Source of the DNA: Ectobius pallidus
Lineage: Eukaryota > Arthropoda > Insecta > Blattodea > Ectobiidae
Direction: 5' to 3'
NCBI GenBank assembly: GCA_964059195.1
Contig: CAXKWD010000005.1
Span: 154,967,265-155,031,264, forward strand
DNA: 64,000 nucleotides
The position numbers were made by a program, and so were the translations under genes. The first letter of the stretch is position 1; every line of letters begins with the position of its first letter. Below are positions 11,080-22,355 of this stretch, in pieces. Below the pieces are notes generated by a model. The model saw only the letters and a list, made by a program, of their open reading frames with translations, did no database searches and had not been told where the DNA came from.

Positions 11080-11550
11080 AAATAACAGTACATTGCGATA
11101 CAAGTGCCGTAAGCGATGCATACGGATTGAGGAAATAGTTTGAAAAAACGAGGCGCTCGCACCGAGTTTTTTCAATTTTCCGAGATCCGTTATGCGGTTA
11201 CGGCACGAGTATTGCATGCTATTTTTTGCATGATGATTATCTATATCAATTTAATTATATTAATTGTGATATTACCTGAAAATATTATGTATCTACATTC
11301 TTGAAGATAGATGTTTATTTCAGAAAGTGATTCGCATGTGTTTGTTGTTATGGGAACCGAATATTTGTCCTGGGGGGGCCTTTTCCATAAAGGCTTGTAT
11401 TATGATGTGCCGTAAGTAAATTCTTCCCGCATGGAAACTCTTACCGCACATAGCAACAAGATTGCATGTGGGAATGTCAACTTACGATCCACGGCAACAA
11501 CATTCGTAAGTAGGCCCTACCACTAATTAGTTAAGTCGTGCAAAAAAAAT
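11080..11550 (+). repeat. Dispersed repeat, copy 1, with internal hairpin
   Basis: Matches 17357-17795 in inverted orientation. Shared landmarks are the GATACAAGTGCCGTAAGCG tract, CGCATGTGTTTGTTGTTATG, a G/C-run GGGGGGCC and CCACTAATTAGTTAAGTC. Positions about 11091-11217 form an imperfect palindrome: GATACAAGTGCCGTAAGCG at one end faces CGGTTACGGCACGAGTATTG at the other. It is probably a MITE family. Confidence 0.65.
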
Positions 11551-11712
11551 AATTAAAGGTAATATTGCCGGTAATACCATAATCATAAACAAAATAGTGT
11601 AACAAGTTAGTTGCAGATCATGGCACAGACTGTACATCAGTGTACTTGTCACAATCGTAAATGAGGGTAGTGGGAAGCCAGGTATACCATGTGAAAAGAA
11701 AGTAATTTTGAG

Positions 11713-11901
11713 TTATATATAATCAATAAGAATATTCATCTTCACACATTTTTTGTAAGTAAAAACTTACCTAAAGGACGATCGTTTCGTTGAGAACAGC
11801 TGATGGTGGTGAGAAGTCTCTCATCAAAACAATTGTCCGTTTGGTAAGTTTTTACTTACAAAAAATGTGTGAAGATGAATATTCTTATTGATTATATATA
11901 A
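11713..11901. repeat. Near-perfect palindrome, foldback MITE (189 bp)
   Basis: The outer 59 bp of each arm are complementary without mismatch by eye, starting TTATATATAATCAATAAG. The inner parts pair with several mismatches around a loop near ACAGCTGATGGTGG. There is no coding content. Confidence 0.85.
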
Positions 11902-12271
11902 TATATACTTCACAATGCTTTCCCGATAAATTTAATAAAAAATAATGTTGGGTTGTTCATACAGAAGATGATGTCTCCGTGGGGTGGTCTAAATGAAGGC
12001 AGTGACCTCTAAACAACCTTGTTCCATTACATTTACGTGATATTGAACCCTGAGAGTTATTTGTATTGTTTCCATTGCAGAAAGTCAAGATTTATATGCA
12101 CTGAACAACGGATTATAGCAATTTTTGTTAAATTTTTTCCCTTAAATTTTCATCTAAAAAGCAAGGTGCTTCTTATGGTCCGGAGTGTCTTATTGTCTGA
12201 AAAATACGGTAATAGATATAAATTACTGGTTAGTGTGAATTGCAGAATGTTACAGTACATTAATTTTGTAG

Positions 12272-12444
12272 GTATGGTGAAGACTTATCAACTGGGCAGA
12301 GATGGGAAATATGGATCCATGATAAAAGTAGCACCTGTAACGACTGAGAAAGAATCAAACGTAAACACTTGCCTCCGAGTTAATGGAACTAGTGGTTCCA
12401 CTGTGCAACCCCAGAGCATATTACCTGATCTGAATGGATTCCAG
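12272..12444 (+). CDS. 26-29-p: 26-29-p exon a (N-terminal extension)
   Basis: The acceptor is TTTTGTAG before 12272; the donor is GTAACA after 12444. The exon starts with the last two bases of a codon and ends on a codon boundary, giving 57 full codons from MVKTYQLGRDGKYGS to SILPDLNGFQ. It belongs to the N-terminal region peculiar to the 26/29 kDa proteinase family, upstream of the inhibitor propeptide. The ATG is probably internal, because the family has about 70 residues before this point, including a signal peptide; the acceptor just upstream supports that. Confidence 0.85.
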
Positions 12445-13039
12445 GTAACATAAACATTTGCTTTTGTTTTCATTTGCTTGTACTGGACTCTCAGTGCTTC
12501 TTGGCGATGGTTTTTGTTATTCCACAATTGCTAATGGAAAAGTAGCCAGTTTGATAGGACTACTGTATTCAGTAGTTATAATATCCTTCAGTTTCTCAAC
12601 TAAGTGCAAATGCCTAACAATAATGTTCAAAAAGTAGTCTATTGCATGAGTGGGTTGGTTTTCTTGCATGGGAAAGTTGTGTCTGGAGAAGCAAAAGAAA
12701 CAGATAAAGAGTTATTTCCTATCTGAATATTTCCCACTTTTCTTAATCAACATGTGTTAAATTTCATTTTGTATTCTAATTTCAATTTAAATTCAAAGTA
12801 GGCCTAGTTGTAAGCAAAGCCAGAGAATCAGTGCTTACCCTCTTTGCACCAGCATTTAATTGCATTATATTCCGTCTACTGCTGCCGTGATATTGCTGAC
12901 ACCAGGTCCAATTCAATGTTTCTCACTTGCATTGAAATTTCCTTGAGATTATCATTCATATTTTCACAAGCTTGTCATATTGTAGCTGTTGCCTGTAGGC
13001 AACATTGCCCAATAGGAAGTATAATTGCTGGGTTATAAG

Positions 13040-14042
13040 TAGGGACCGGATTTTTAGGTTTTTAAAAACACTGTTTTAGGTTTTCCATTAGGTGAAATAG
13101 TTTTTTTTAGGTTTTCTGTCCAAAATATAGTTTTCGGGTAGAATAATTGGTTTAATGAATTTGAATGTGCTACACTGGATTGAATACATAATACTTGTGA
13201 AGTTTAACTTTACAAAATTGACTTAAATTTGTGTAAACTTGCCTTAAGACAATATTATACAATTGATGAAAGAAAGCATAAACAATCAAAAGAAGCAGTG
13301 AAAATAAGATTGCCTCACATTTCCTGGTTACAGTGTATCACTAAATATCTTTCAAGATTCTCAACCATGGGCGCCCATACCCAGGGGCAAGGCCGGGGGG
13401 GGCCCCAGCTCTCAGGGAAAGGAAAAATGTATATTAATATTTATTGTCAGGTGTTTTTCTTTTTTCTTTCTATAGTCAGGACAATTATATATAAGTCAGT
13501 AGAGACATAAAAAGTTTGCAGAAGTTTTACGAAATCGACAACATTGAAGCAGAATCCACAGTGGATTAGAAAAGAGGGTCCAGAATAAAAACTAAACTAA
13601 AGGCAAACAAAAAACAAGCGCTTTAAAACACAGAGATCTTTATCCTTGTTCATGCACGGCAACAATGGTTGTTCTTACGACTATTTTGAAAGGAATGCGC
13701 CGGTACTCTTTTCCTCTCTTGATACTGTCCATCCTTGACGACAATGGGTTGAATGAAACGGTGGTGGTATTAATTTCAACTCGACAAAAATTATTGTCTC
13801 CGCAAAATATCGATTTCTCAACTGACAAACAAAAAAGACCAAAAACGTAGTCTAAATTAGATATTTTAGGTTTTATATCCCGTTTAGGTAGATTTAGGTT
13901 TTTATACCCCATTTAGGTATTTTTAGGTGCCACAGAATTAATGTGGGTGAATCCTATGGACATGAATCGAGAAAGTGTATGCGCGCTTTTTGTTTTGGAA
14001 GCAAGGAAAAAAATAGGTAAAAACCTAAGAATCCGGTCCCTA
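13040..14042. mobile_element. hAT-type element in intron a-b (1003 bp)
   Basis: The inverted ends are nearly perfect: TAGGGACCGGATTTTTAGGT on the left and TAGGGACCGGATTCTTAGGT on the reversed right. Target duplications of 8 bp flank it (GTTATAAG at 13032-13039, GTAATAAG at 14043-14050, one mismatch). Both subterminal regions carry clusters of TTAGGT(T)TT, plausible transposase-binding repeats. A G/C-rich tract lies near 13390. The interior has no clear transposase. Confidence 0.85.
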
Positions 14043-14181
14043 GTAATAAGCATTAGACTTGTGGAATACCATGTTACCTGAGAGCAACATTGCCAATTCA
14101 GTAGGCATAAATTTTCATTTTGTCTGCCATTTAAAGAGTTAAGATGGTATTAATTTTAAATATTAATGATTTACTTTCCAG

Positions 14182-14286
14182 TACCTTGGTGAAGAACCTG
14201 TGAATGGATTGAGCTGTGAAAAGTGGCGTCTAGTAGACACTAAAGGAGACAAAGTCAATAAATACACAATATGGTTACGCTACAAG
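14182..14286 (+). CDS. 26-29-p: 26-29-p exon b (N-terminal extension)
   Basis: The acceptor is TTACTTTCCAG before 14182; the donor is GTATGTC after 14286. It is exactly 35 codons in phase 0, reading YLGEEPVNGLSCEK to KYTIWLRYK. It continues the family-specific N-terminal domain, with a Cys that may pair with one in exon a (my inference). A LINE 3' end lies about 35 bp past the donor. Confidence 0.85.
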
Positions 14287-14748
14287 GTATGTCATTGTAT
14301 CTTCTCTTCTTATCTCTTATATGTATGTATGTATTTATTCAATGCAATTGGGTTATTACCCGGTGGCAGCGATTCCTAATACAACAAAACTACAACTAAA
14401 ACTATAAATATTAACACATTAACGAGTAACATACACATTTCAAGGAACATCACATGAACAAATAACATTACATAAGAAGGTAGACTAGCATTACTTAGTA
14501 CACAAAGACCTTAAGTGATAATTAAATTTCTTCAGGGAGGGGGGGTTTCCCTGAAAAGCTGCTGCAGGCAAATCATTCCATTCCCCAATGGTTCTATTTA
14601 CAAAGGAAAACTTTCCAACATCTGTTCTATACCTTCTACCCTTGATTTTGAGGGAATGGTCACCTCTTCCATAATATGATGGTTTCTCCAGTCTTTTCGC
14701 AACGTCCCTCCGTGCCCTAGAACCAAGATAAGCTTTGTATAATGTACA

Positions 14749-15399
14749 TCTATATTAATAAAAGGAAGTGTCTGTCCTCCGTCTGTCTGTCTTCCGTCTG
14801 TCTGTCCGCGATGCCCAGCGAAATCTACTCAACGCAGAGATCTGAAATTTTATACATAGGCGGACTAAAGGGTCGGAATGTGCACCTCGAAGCCGGAATT
14901 TTAATTTTCGCTTTAGTTCGTGAGTTATGAGTGAAAAACGGGCAGAAAACGTGTATTTTTTGCGATTTCGAAGCATCAGTTTCAGTAATATATTTCAATG
15001 TTAAATCAATTACAGCTGGCTTTGGCTATTTTTGTCATCATACCTCATAGCCTACCTTGGAAATAAAAGCGTCGCGATCGCTTGATTTTTTAAGTCCATC
15101 GTGGACGATTCATTTGTTTAGAGTGTCAAGGCCCGCAGATATATGAAATTTTCAACCTACACGTAAGAAGGATATCAACATAGGCTTAATTATGGTCAAA
15201 CATTGTTCGATTTGAACGAAACTCACTATACAGGGGTTTTCTGAGCCAAGGAACTGGAACCTGAGGTCGCTTTTCCTACCAGGGGACGCTACCTTATCGT
15301 GGAATACACTCCACGTGACTTACGTGTTAATAAATATAATGATTTAACTATTATGCACTTAAGTTTAGAAATAATTATCGCGGGGGAAGCCGCGGGCAT
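14749..15399 (+). mobile_element. Non-autonomous Helitron, first unit of a tandem pair
   Basis: Starts TCTATATTAATAAAAGG directly after an A, as Helitrons do. It contains a CTGTCTGT-rich tract, GCCCAGCGAAATCTACT, CACCTCGAAGCC and GAGTTATGAGTGAAAAAC, shared with the copies at 15400 and 28371. It ends in a GCGGG...CCGCGGGCA hairpin-like tail, without its CTAG. Confidence 0.75.
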
Positions 15400-16027
15400 A
15401 ATAATAAAAGGACGTGTTTGTCTGTCTGTCCGCGATGCCCAGCGAAATCTACTGAACGCAGACATCTGAAATTTTAAACATAGATGGACTGAAAGGTGGG
15501 CGAATGCACCTCGAAGCCGGATTTTTAATTTTAGCTTTCGTTCGCGAGTTATGAGTGAAAAACTGGCAGAAAACGTGATTTTAGCGCTGTCGAAGCATCA
15601 GATTTCTGTAATAGGCCTACATTTCAATGTCAAATCAATTGCATTTGGCTTTGGCTATTTCCGTCATACCGTGGAAATAAAAGCATCGCGATCGCTTGAA
15701 TGTTGTAAGCCCACGCTAGTGAATTTGTTTAGAATGTCAAGGCCCGTAGACATACGAAATCTTCAACCTACACGGAAGAGGGATAATCAACATAGACCTA
15801 AATATGATTAAACATTGTTCGATTTGGACGAAACTCACTATACAGGGATTTTCTGGGTCAAGGAACTCGAATCTGAGATCGCTTTTGCAAGGCGACGCTA
15901 TCTAATCGTGGTAAGTAGTCCACGTGGTTTAGGTGTTAATAAATATAATGTTTTAACTATTAGCCTATGCTCTTAATTTTTTATTTTTGAAATAATTATC
16001 GCGGGCGAAGCCGCGGGCACATGCTAG
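15400..16027 (+). mobile_element. Non-autonomous Helitron, second unit with intact 3' end
   Basis: Same body as the preceding unit. The 3' end has a hairpin (CGCGG-GCGAAG-CCGCG, 16000-16015) and then GGCACATGCTAG with a following T, the classic Helitron terminus. Together the pair sits exactly between A (14748) and T (16028) of the LINE, whose reading frame resumes across the junction. Confidence 0.8.
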
Positions 16028-16435
16028 TAACCTATATATCTTATGCCTGTCTTGCAAGAGTTCCCATCTTACCTCCTGTCCACAATATTTACCTCTTTTT
16101 ATGAATTTTATTGCTCTTTTCTGAATTTTTTCTAGTGAATCTATTTGATTAATTCTATACGGATCCCAGCATGCTACTGAATATTCCATTATTGGCCTTA
16201 CTAGAGAATTGTAGGCTATTTCCCTTGATTTTGCGCTCCCCTTTTTTTAGTACCCTCATTATAAAGTGCAGTGTTTTCCACGCCTTCCTTGACACCACAT
16301 TTATCTGCTCGTCCCAACTCGCATTATTTGCCATATATACTCCCAGATATTTACAGCTCTCCACCTGTGGGATTCGTTCCCTGCCCATGTGATAATTTAA
16401 CCGAATTTTATTCTTGCTTCTACTGAAAACTATTG

Positions 16436-16437
<2 letters not shown>

Positions 16438-16464
<27 letters not shown>
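16438..16464. repeat. (TA)n microsatellite
   Basis: Simple TA run at the truncated end of the LINE and at the edge of the next TIR element. Confidence 0.9.
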
Positions 16465-16467
<3 letters not shown>

Positions 16468-17248
16468 AGAGTAAATGCCGTTTAATGTAATCACGCATAA
16501 TATTATCACTTTCATGAAGTCCCATATATGGATTAATACTCATACTTTGAAAAAATGCTGTTTATTGTGATCAAAGATTTGGTTTAAGTTATCACATTTT
16601 CCTTTTTGCGGGTTTATTTCCATCATTCAAAATTTTGTTTTTGGGAGTTTCATTTCTAATTCAACTGTATTGTGTTGTACTGGAGGTAACAATTCTGTTC
16701 TCAACTCACAGGATGACCAGTTCGAGGGGGTGGGATTATCAAACTTTCTCTTTTAAGCAATAACACATGATTCACCTCACAGTTAAGCTGCAGCTTTTGA
16801 TTTATGAAGATATCAGTGTTGACATGCAAATATGCAATGATGGCTAATGTGAAATGAAAGAAACTTGGAACAGACAGGTGTTAGATGTTTTGCTATGCGA
16901 TGTTCACCACAGATCAGTATAGACTTCCAAAAACACTCACGACTCATAACTGAGAACGAAGTATTGGTTAATGGACTCCTAAAGGAAAGTAAAAGCAATT
17001 AAAAACTTTATTACTGGTTGAAAAAATAGTTTCTTGCAGTCTATTGCTGTATTGGCCTGTATGTGGTTCAGTGATTCACAGTTATGTATTATTTTTGAAA
17101 TAAATATTTTAAATTTTTTTGTAGTGTATTATCTTATATATGAATAAATAACCTTTATTTAATTCCTTCGGCTACTATTATCAATTGGTTAATGTTATCA
17201 GATTAGCTGCATCTTGAAGTGATCACAATGAGCGGCGTGCACTCTATA
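16465..17248. mobile_element. Tigger-like TIR element (about 780 bp)
   Basis: The left end TATAGAGTAAATGCCGTTTA faces the reversed right end TATAGAGTGCACGCCGCTCA; both continue with TGT.ATCAC. The flanks are TA-rich, so exact borders are uncertain. Internal near-copies of the end (TGCTGTTTATTGTGATCA near 16556) occur. No transposase frame is seen. Confidence 0.55.
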
Positions 17249-17356
17249 TATACGTATATATATATATGTTGGTTGATGTTCATTTATGAAGGAATATAAA
17301 CAGTGCTGAAGTTGGGATTTTTTTTTAGGGTAACCCATAAATTTATGTGCTGGTAT

Positions 17357-17795
17357 TTATTTATTTTTTGCATGACTTAACTAATTAGTGGTACTTACGA
17401 ATATTGTTGCCGTGGGTCGTAAGTTGACATTCCCGGACACAATCTTGTTGCTATGGAAACAAAACAAATTTCTGTGTGGTAATTATTTACTTAGGGCACT
17501 AATCATAATACAAGCCTTTATGGACAAGGCCCCCCAGGACAGATATTCGGTTCCCATAACAACAAACACATGCGAATCACTTTCTGAAATATAACATCCA
17601 TCTTCAATAGTGTATATACATAATATTTTCAGCTAATATCTCAATTAATATAAATAATCATCGTGCAAAAAATAGCATGCAATACTCGTAAGTGCATAAT
17701 GGATCTCGGAAATTGAAAAAACTCTTTCCTCGATCCGTATGCACCGCTTACGGCACTTGTATCACAATATATTATTTCCTTTTAAGATACCAAAC
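17357..17795 (-). repeat. Dispersed repeat, copy 2 (inverted relative to 11080-11550)
   Basis: Reverse-complement relative of copy 1 through its whole length, from GACTTAACTAATTAGTGG to CGGCACTTGTATCACAAT. It is visibly diverged by scattered substitutions and small indels. Confidence 0.65.
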
Positions 17796-17934
17796 ATCAT
17801 AGTGAAATTACTTTTTTTTATGAATCACATTGAAATTACATTACAATAACAACTTGCATAAGAAAATTGAATTTGAGTATTATTTATGAGATAAGAGTGT
17901 CTGGTATTACTGTCCATTGTAACATCATCACTAT

Positions 17935-18703
17935 AGGCTAGTTTACATGATGACACTAAGTTTCGTATCTACTTTCATGAAAGTGATTTCATGAAACTAA
18001 TTATAAATTTTTGGGAAAATGGAACTTTACGCTCCATGCGAGTCTCCCACTCCAACTCCTACTGGTGCAAGGGTCTTTTCTATTACATATACGTTTTTTT
18101 TTTTAATTTTATAATTGTGAAATATGTTTGGTACAAGGCTCTTTTTTTATTGTGAAATATTATTACTGGTGTTGAGCAGGTGAGCGGAGAAGAGTGGGAC
18201 GTAAAGTTCCATTATGCCAAATTTTTTTCATAAAAAATAATTCCAGTGAAACTGCATGTTTCACCGTATTTCTGAAGTTCAAGTTGTTTAAATCCCATAT
18301 AAATGTTTGAAACATGTATGAATCCAGGCATTTCACAGTTTTCTCACGTCCCACTTCATTAAAAAAAAAAAAAAAAACATGAACAAGCTAAATAACTTTT
18401 CCAACTTCGGAAGTGTTTGGCACTTGAGAAGTATTCTGTGCTGAAAGTGTATTATAATTGCCATGTCGAAATTTACTAGTGCACTTACATTTTTGTAAAC
18501 ATTCAGCAATAAAAAGAAATGTAACCATAAAATAAACACAAGGAGTGCATATTACTATTATAGTTTTGTGAAAAGTTGGAATCAGCCAAAACTGTGTAGT
18601 GTTGTATCTCATTGTCACCTGTACTTTTCGCGCTTGTGCATTCAAGTAAAAAACATCCGTGAAGCTTAGTTACAAAACCTAGTGTCATCAAGTAAACTAG
18701 CCT
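17935..18703. mobile_element. TIR element (769 bp), family unassigned
   Basis: The inverted ends read AGGCTAGTTTACATGATGAC on the left and AGGCTAGTTTACTTGATGAC on the reversed right, continuing ACTA(A/G)GTTT. A second inner inverted pair (GGAACTTTACG near 18021 and CGTAAAGTTCC near 18199) lies inside. I see no clear target duplication or transposase. Confidence 0.6.
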
Positions 18704-18985
18704 TAACACTTACTTGTTCTGGTGGTCAGTTGAGTAACTTCCAAATTGCTTCATATTGACATTCTGTTACGGCCTGTAGTTTCATTGGTTGATGTTCTCC
18801 CTAAACAAAGCCATGACTTGACATATGGATGTGGATTAAACTTGAGTATAGGAGGGGGGGGGGGGGACAACACTTGATGAAAATAAAACCCACCTGTTTT
18901 TGTCACTTACAAAGCATTCCTTTTCTTCGTCTGAACATCATTCATTTCATAACACTGAACACACATTCACACGTTTGTGCCAATA
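18704..18985. other. Spacer with a G-run
   Basis: No gene seen. A pure G run of about 14 lies near 18856-18869. Confidence 0.4.
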
Positions 18986-19307
18986 CAATAGAGTCGCGAT
19001 AATTCGAGTTAATTGGGGCTGATGGTACCTCGTATTACAAAAAACTCAGATTGCATGGAAAAAAGGAAAATAACGGAATTTTCAGAATTACACTGAATGA
19101 CCGATCGCTGCCTACGTGACCTACAGGACGTTGCCAGTCCATATCCCTCCCACCTTCAATTTCCAACTGCACCTTCCCCAAGCCTCCTTTATATGTTGTC
19201 AACGATAAAGTTACTTTATTTAAAAGCCTTTATGTATGGATTTTTTTTTATTCCCTGCTTTTTGCATCTTGGATAGCACGGAATCTCGGATTATCACGAC
19301 TCTACTG
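18986..19307. mobile_element. Tigger/pogo-like MITE (322 bp)
   Basis: The left end CAATAGAGTCGCGATAATTC and the reversed right end CAGTAGAGTCGTGATAATCC are flanked by TA on both sides (18984-18985, 19308-19309). Confidence 0.7.
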
Positions 19308-19321
19308 TAGTAGGTTTTTAC

Positions 19322-19720
19322 TAGGGATGGGTCGATACCAGACTCGATACCGATACATGATGTTTTCCCTCGATACTCGATACCGTCAAGATTTCCAGTT
19401 TCAATAAATATGTACATTAAAAATTAAAAATTGAGAGAACTGTGTAATACCAACTAAATTAATTGTGTGCATATTTAGTGAGACAAAATTTAATATCACC
19501 AGTAGCCACTTACTTTTAAACTCTACATTAAAACTAAAATTACTTTTTGAAACAGTCCACTTACAAGTTTTTGTTAAAAAATACTAGCATTCTCACTTAA
19601 TTGCAGAAATACCAAAGTATCGAAAAGTACTGAGTGAGTTTTCTGAAGGATCGCTCGATGCCGATACCATGCAAGTATCAAGAGTATCGAGGTATCGAAA
19701 GTATCGAGGACCCATCCCTA
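19322..19720. mobile_element. hAT MITE (399 bp) with perfect 8-bp TSD
   Basis: TAGGGATGGGTC at both ends in inverted orientation. GTTTTTAC is duplicated exactly at 19314-19321 and 19721-19728. Many GTATCGA/TCGATAC motifs are packed at both ends. Confidence 0.9.
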
Positions 19721-19818
19721 GTTTTTACTTTGCTGGAGTGCCATTTCGGCCCAATTTCAGCACTGAGTTTTAAGCTAGGAAATGCTAAAATCTATTTGGT
19801 CTTGATTTTATTTTATAG

Positions 19819-19975
19819 AAGTCACCTAAAGGAGGAATGAAGGACGTTATTCCTGTGAAGTATGAAATGAAAGGTTACAATACCCTTCTGGGCTCACATT
19901 TTGACCATTACTTCCTGATGTATGAGTGGTATAGACCAGATGCACCTAATCCGGACGTCTTCAAGATCGAAAGTA
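19819..19975 (+). CDS. 26-29-p: 26-29-p exon c (N-terminal extension)
   Basis: The acceptor is ATTTTATAG; the donor is GTAAG at 19976. The 157 nt read KSPKGGMKDVIPVKYEMKGY, then the family hallmark NTLLGSHFDHYFLMYEWY, and end in KIES plus one base. That base joins the first two of exon d to make Asn. A perfect-TSD hAT MITE ends about 98 bp upstream. Confidence 0.9.
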
Positions 19976-20729
19976 GTAAGTTACTTTCTTTAGTAAGCCT
20001 ACAACAAAACACTGTTCTCAGGTTTATCGAATTCCTGTTTGGAAGGATTAACATTTAAAGTTGGGAGCATTCCTAAACACAGCGCTGGAATCCATCAGCT
20101 CGTTCTCCTTTCCAGCGCATGATTCATCGCACTTCAAACACTTCCATTGGTCTTTGGGAGTGATGGAAATGCGATTGACCATTGTCGTCTGCTTTTCTGT
20201 TTAGGGAAGTCATAACTCGTAAAACTTAACCTGTACATTATGTCGACACAATGAAGGAAACTGCAATGAGACGGAAGAATCTTCAGATTCAGATAGTGAT
20301 TTTAGCGATAGTGATAGTAACATTGATATTTCATTATGTGAATGATTAATAAAAAATCCCATTTATACAATTGACGACTTCTTTCATTGTAAAGAATTTG
20401 ACATATCAACAACTTTGGATATTTTACTGAATCAAGGTCATTTAATTTAATTTAATCCAATAAGTTTATTTATGATATATTTTGACATATTTTATGCTAA
20501 ATGACAATAAAATATGATATTCACATATGGTACGTGAAAAGCATGCCAAGAATTGGAATTTTCAGTATAATGTTTACATACGGTAATCCATCGGATCGTT
20601 CTTATTTACATCGCTCAACGTACTCATATACCGGTACTCATATGCGGTACTCATATACCGCATATCCTTCGGCTTTAAAAAAGCGCATTTTCTCCGATGA
20701 CTTTAAGAACACTCGCGTTGTGTCAATTA
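19976..20729. other. Intron stretch, no supported gene
   Basis: A short acidic, Ser-rich frame (EESSDSDSDFSDSDSNID) closes at a TGA near 20348. It has no start, domain or splice context, so I do not call it a gene. A small set of (A)TACCGGTACTCATA repeats lies near 20625-20665. Confidence 0.35.
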
Positions 20730-22104
20730 CAGTAAAATACCAGTATAATGAAATTTGGGGAACTTCAGAAATTAATTTGTTACAGTAAAGTTTTGCTGTA
20801 CTGAAATTTTACCAGTTTTTATTGTTCTGGATTTTATTTTTTGAAAAAGTCTAAAATAGTTACCAACAATTGTACAAGAATTTAAAACAATATCTGGCAT
20901 ATTGCTGTTGTGATAGACGATATTGCCTCCACAAGAGTCAAACTGTTGATCTTTGTGTTGCACACCTTACTCTTCCTCCTCCTCATCATCAACATGGATT
21001 TCTATCACTCAAAATTTCTGCCACAATTCTATAATCTATGATTTCTTGTTATACATCACATCACAGTCCACACTGACATAAGTCATTAAGATTCACCCTT
21101 GCAGGACAATTTTACTTTTCACACAAACGCTTCCTGTTCTCTTCTCTTTCTATGTCATCTACCAATTCACTCCAGCTATTCTAAAGCAGTTAGCGATTAT
21201 TATTTCTTCTTTAAGCTATTTCCATTCACCATTCAACACTCAGCATTAATATCTCTCCCTGAGGCAATATTACGCAGCTTACACTAGAAAAAATAAAATT
21301 ATATACAGGCAATTTAGCAAAATTTTAATTTGCTATATTGAAAGTTCTAAATTTGTTAAAATGAAATGTTTTAACACTTTTACTTTCTCGCATATACGTA
21401 GTATAGAGAAAGTATTGTGATCGTGACAAAAAATCGAAGTCGAGATAACACCGGGAGAGTACGTTTCATGAAGCCTAGAAACCGAAAAAAATATTTTTGG
21501 AATGACGTCTGTCCGTCTGTCCGTGGACAAGCACAGCGGACAAACGGTTCATTGTATTTACTTCATTTTTTGAATTAAGGACTTTTTCGAAATTTTGTCG
21601 AACCGCCCAGAAATTTAGTTTTACAACTGAAATATTAAGGGGACTTTTCATGAAACTTTTTTAAAAAATTTGGTTTTTGAAAAAATGGCTCTAACGATTT
21701 TAATAAAAATTTTAAATTGGAAACTCTTATCTGTGACTAATAAAATGGCTATATCCGTATTTCTGCAAAAATGACTTAAGGGGTACTTTACTCGTATCCA
21801 TTTTCAATTTTTCTAGATTATATCCATTACAGTAGGCGATACATGAAAACCTATCACAGTAAAGTTGTAGAAATATTTAAAATGAACATTTTTTGTTTAA
21901 CACATTTCTTTGTACATTTAATATATATCAAGATAAAAACGAAATAAGGACAGCTTAAATGCGAATTTCAGAACATACATGTCAATTAAAATATGAATGA
22001 CATTTTGTTGCCCCTAGTAACAAGAAAACTATAGGCCTAATGTACTTATTGTTGTGAAATGCAATCAGTTTAGCTCAGTCGCAATGAACACACTAAAACC
22101 AATT

Positions 22105-22290
22105 ACAGCGAGGTGGTAGGCCTATGGGCTAACAGGTCCTGAGTTCAAATCAAACCTCGTGGCCGTCCAAATTGACTTGGGTTTTTCATGGTTCCGTCGT
22201 TCGCAAAGGCAAACGCCGGGTTTGTAGGACTTGCTTATTTTCCATAACTCATTGCCGCTATGTCACTGGATATTATAATCGTTTAAACTG
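22105..22290 (+). mobile_element. tRNA-derived SINE-like sequence
   Basis: The GGTCCTGAGTTCAAATC tract resembles a pol III B box with its T-arm. It is followed by CTCGTGGCCGTCC and GGGTTTTTCATGGTTCCG, typical of SINE bodies. The A box is not convincing. Confidence 0.4.
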
Positions 22291-22355
22291 AATATCACAT
22301 AAGAAGACATCACTAAACAATAGAAACATGACGCAAATGAGTTGTTAATATAGAC

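Larger units (their letters stand above)
10998..12209. mobile_element. TIR element, same end type as 8707-9276, with nested repeats (1.2 kb)
   Basis: The left end reads CCATATCTTTCGGATCATAA; the reversed right end reads CCGTATTTTTCAGACAATAA. Both continue AGACA, and both are flanked by TA (10996-10997, 12210-12211). The interior includes a dispersed repeat (about 11080-11550) and a 189-bp palindrome (11713-11901), which look like later insertions. It ends only about 60 bp upstream of the first protease exon seen. Confidence 0.6.
14320..16437 (-). mobile_element. LINE fragment (Jockey/CR1-like RT C-terminus), split by Helitrons
   Basis: The minus strand encodes the conserved tail of a LINE reverse transcriptase. 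VESCKYLGVYMANN, WDEQIN, KAWKTLHFIMR, SLVRPIMEYSVACWDPYR and QIDSLEKIQKRA are read from 16437 down to about 16030, with a frameshift near 16200. It resumes past the Helitron insertion as YKAYLGSRARRDVAK, GKFSFVNRTIGEWNDLP from about 14748 to 14540. A 3' tail of GAATAAATACATACATAC ends at about 14320. It is 5'-truncated at a (TA)n tract and dead. Confidence 0.8.

Noticed and set aside
20236..20348. Acidic Ser-rich frame resembling a regulatory tail
   Set aside because: Short, no start or splice signals, low complexity; may be a transposon or pseudogene scrap but cannot be supported.
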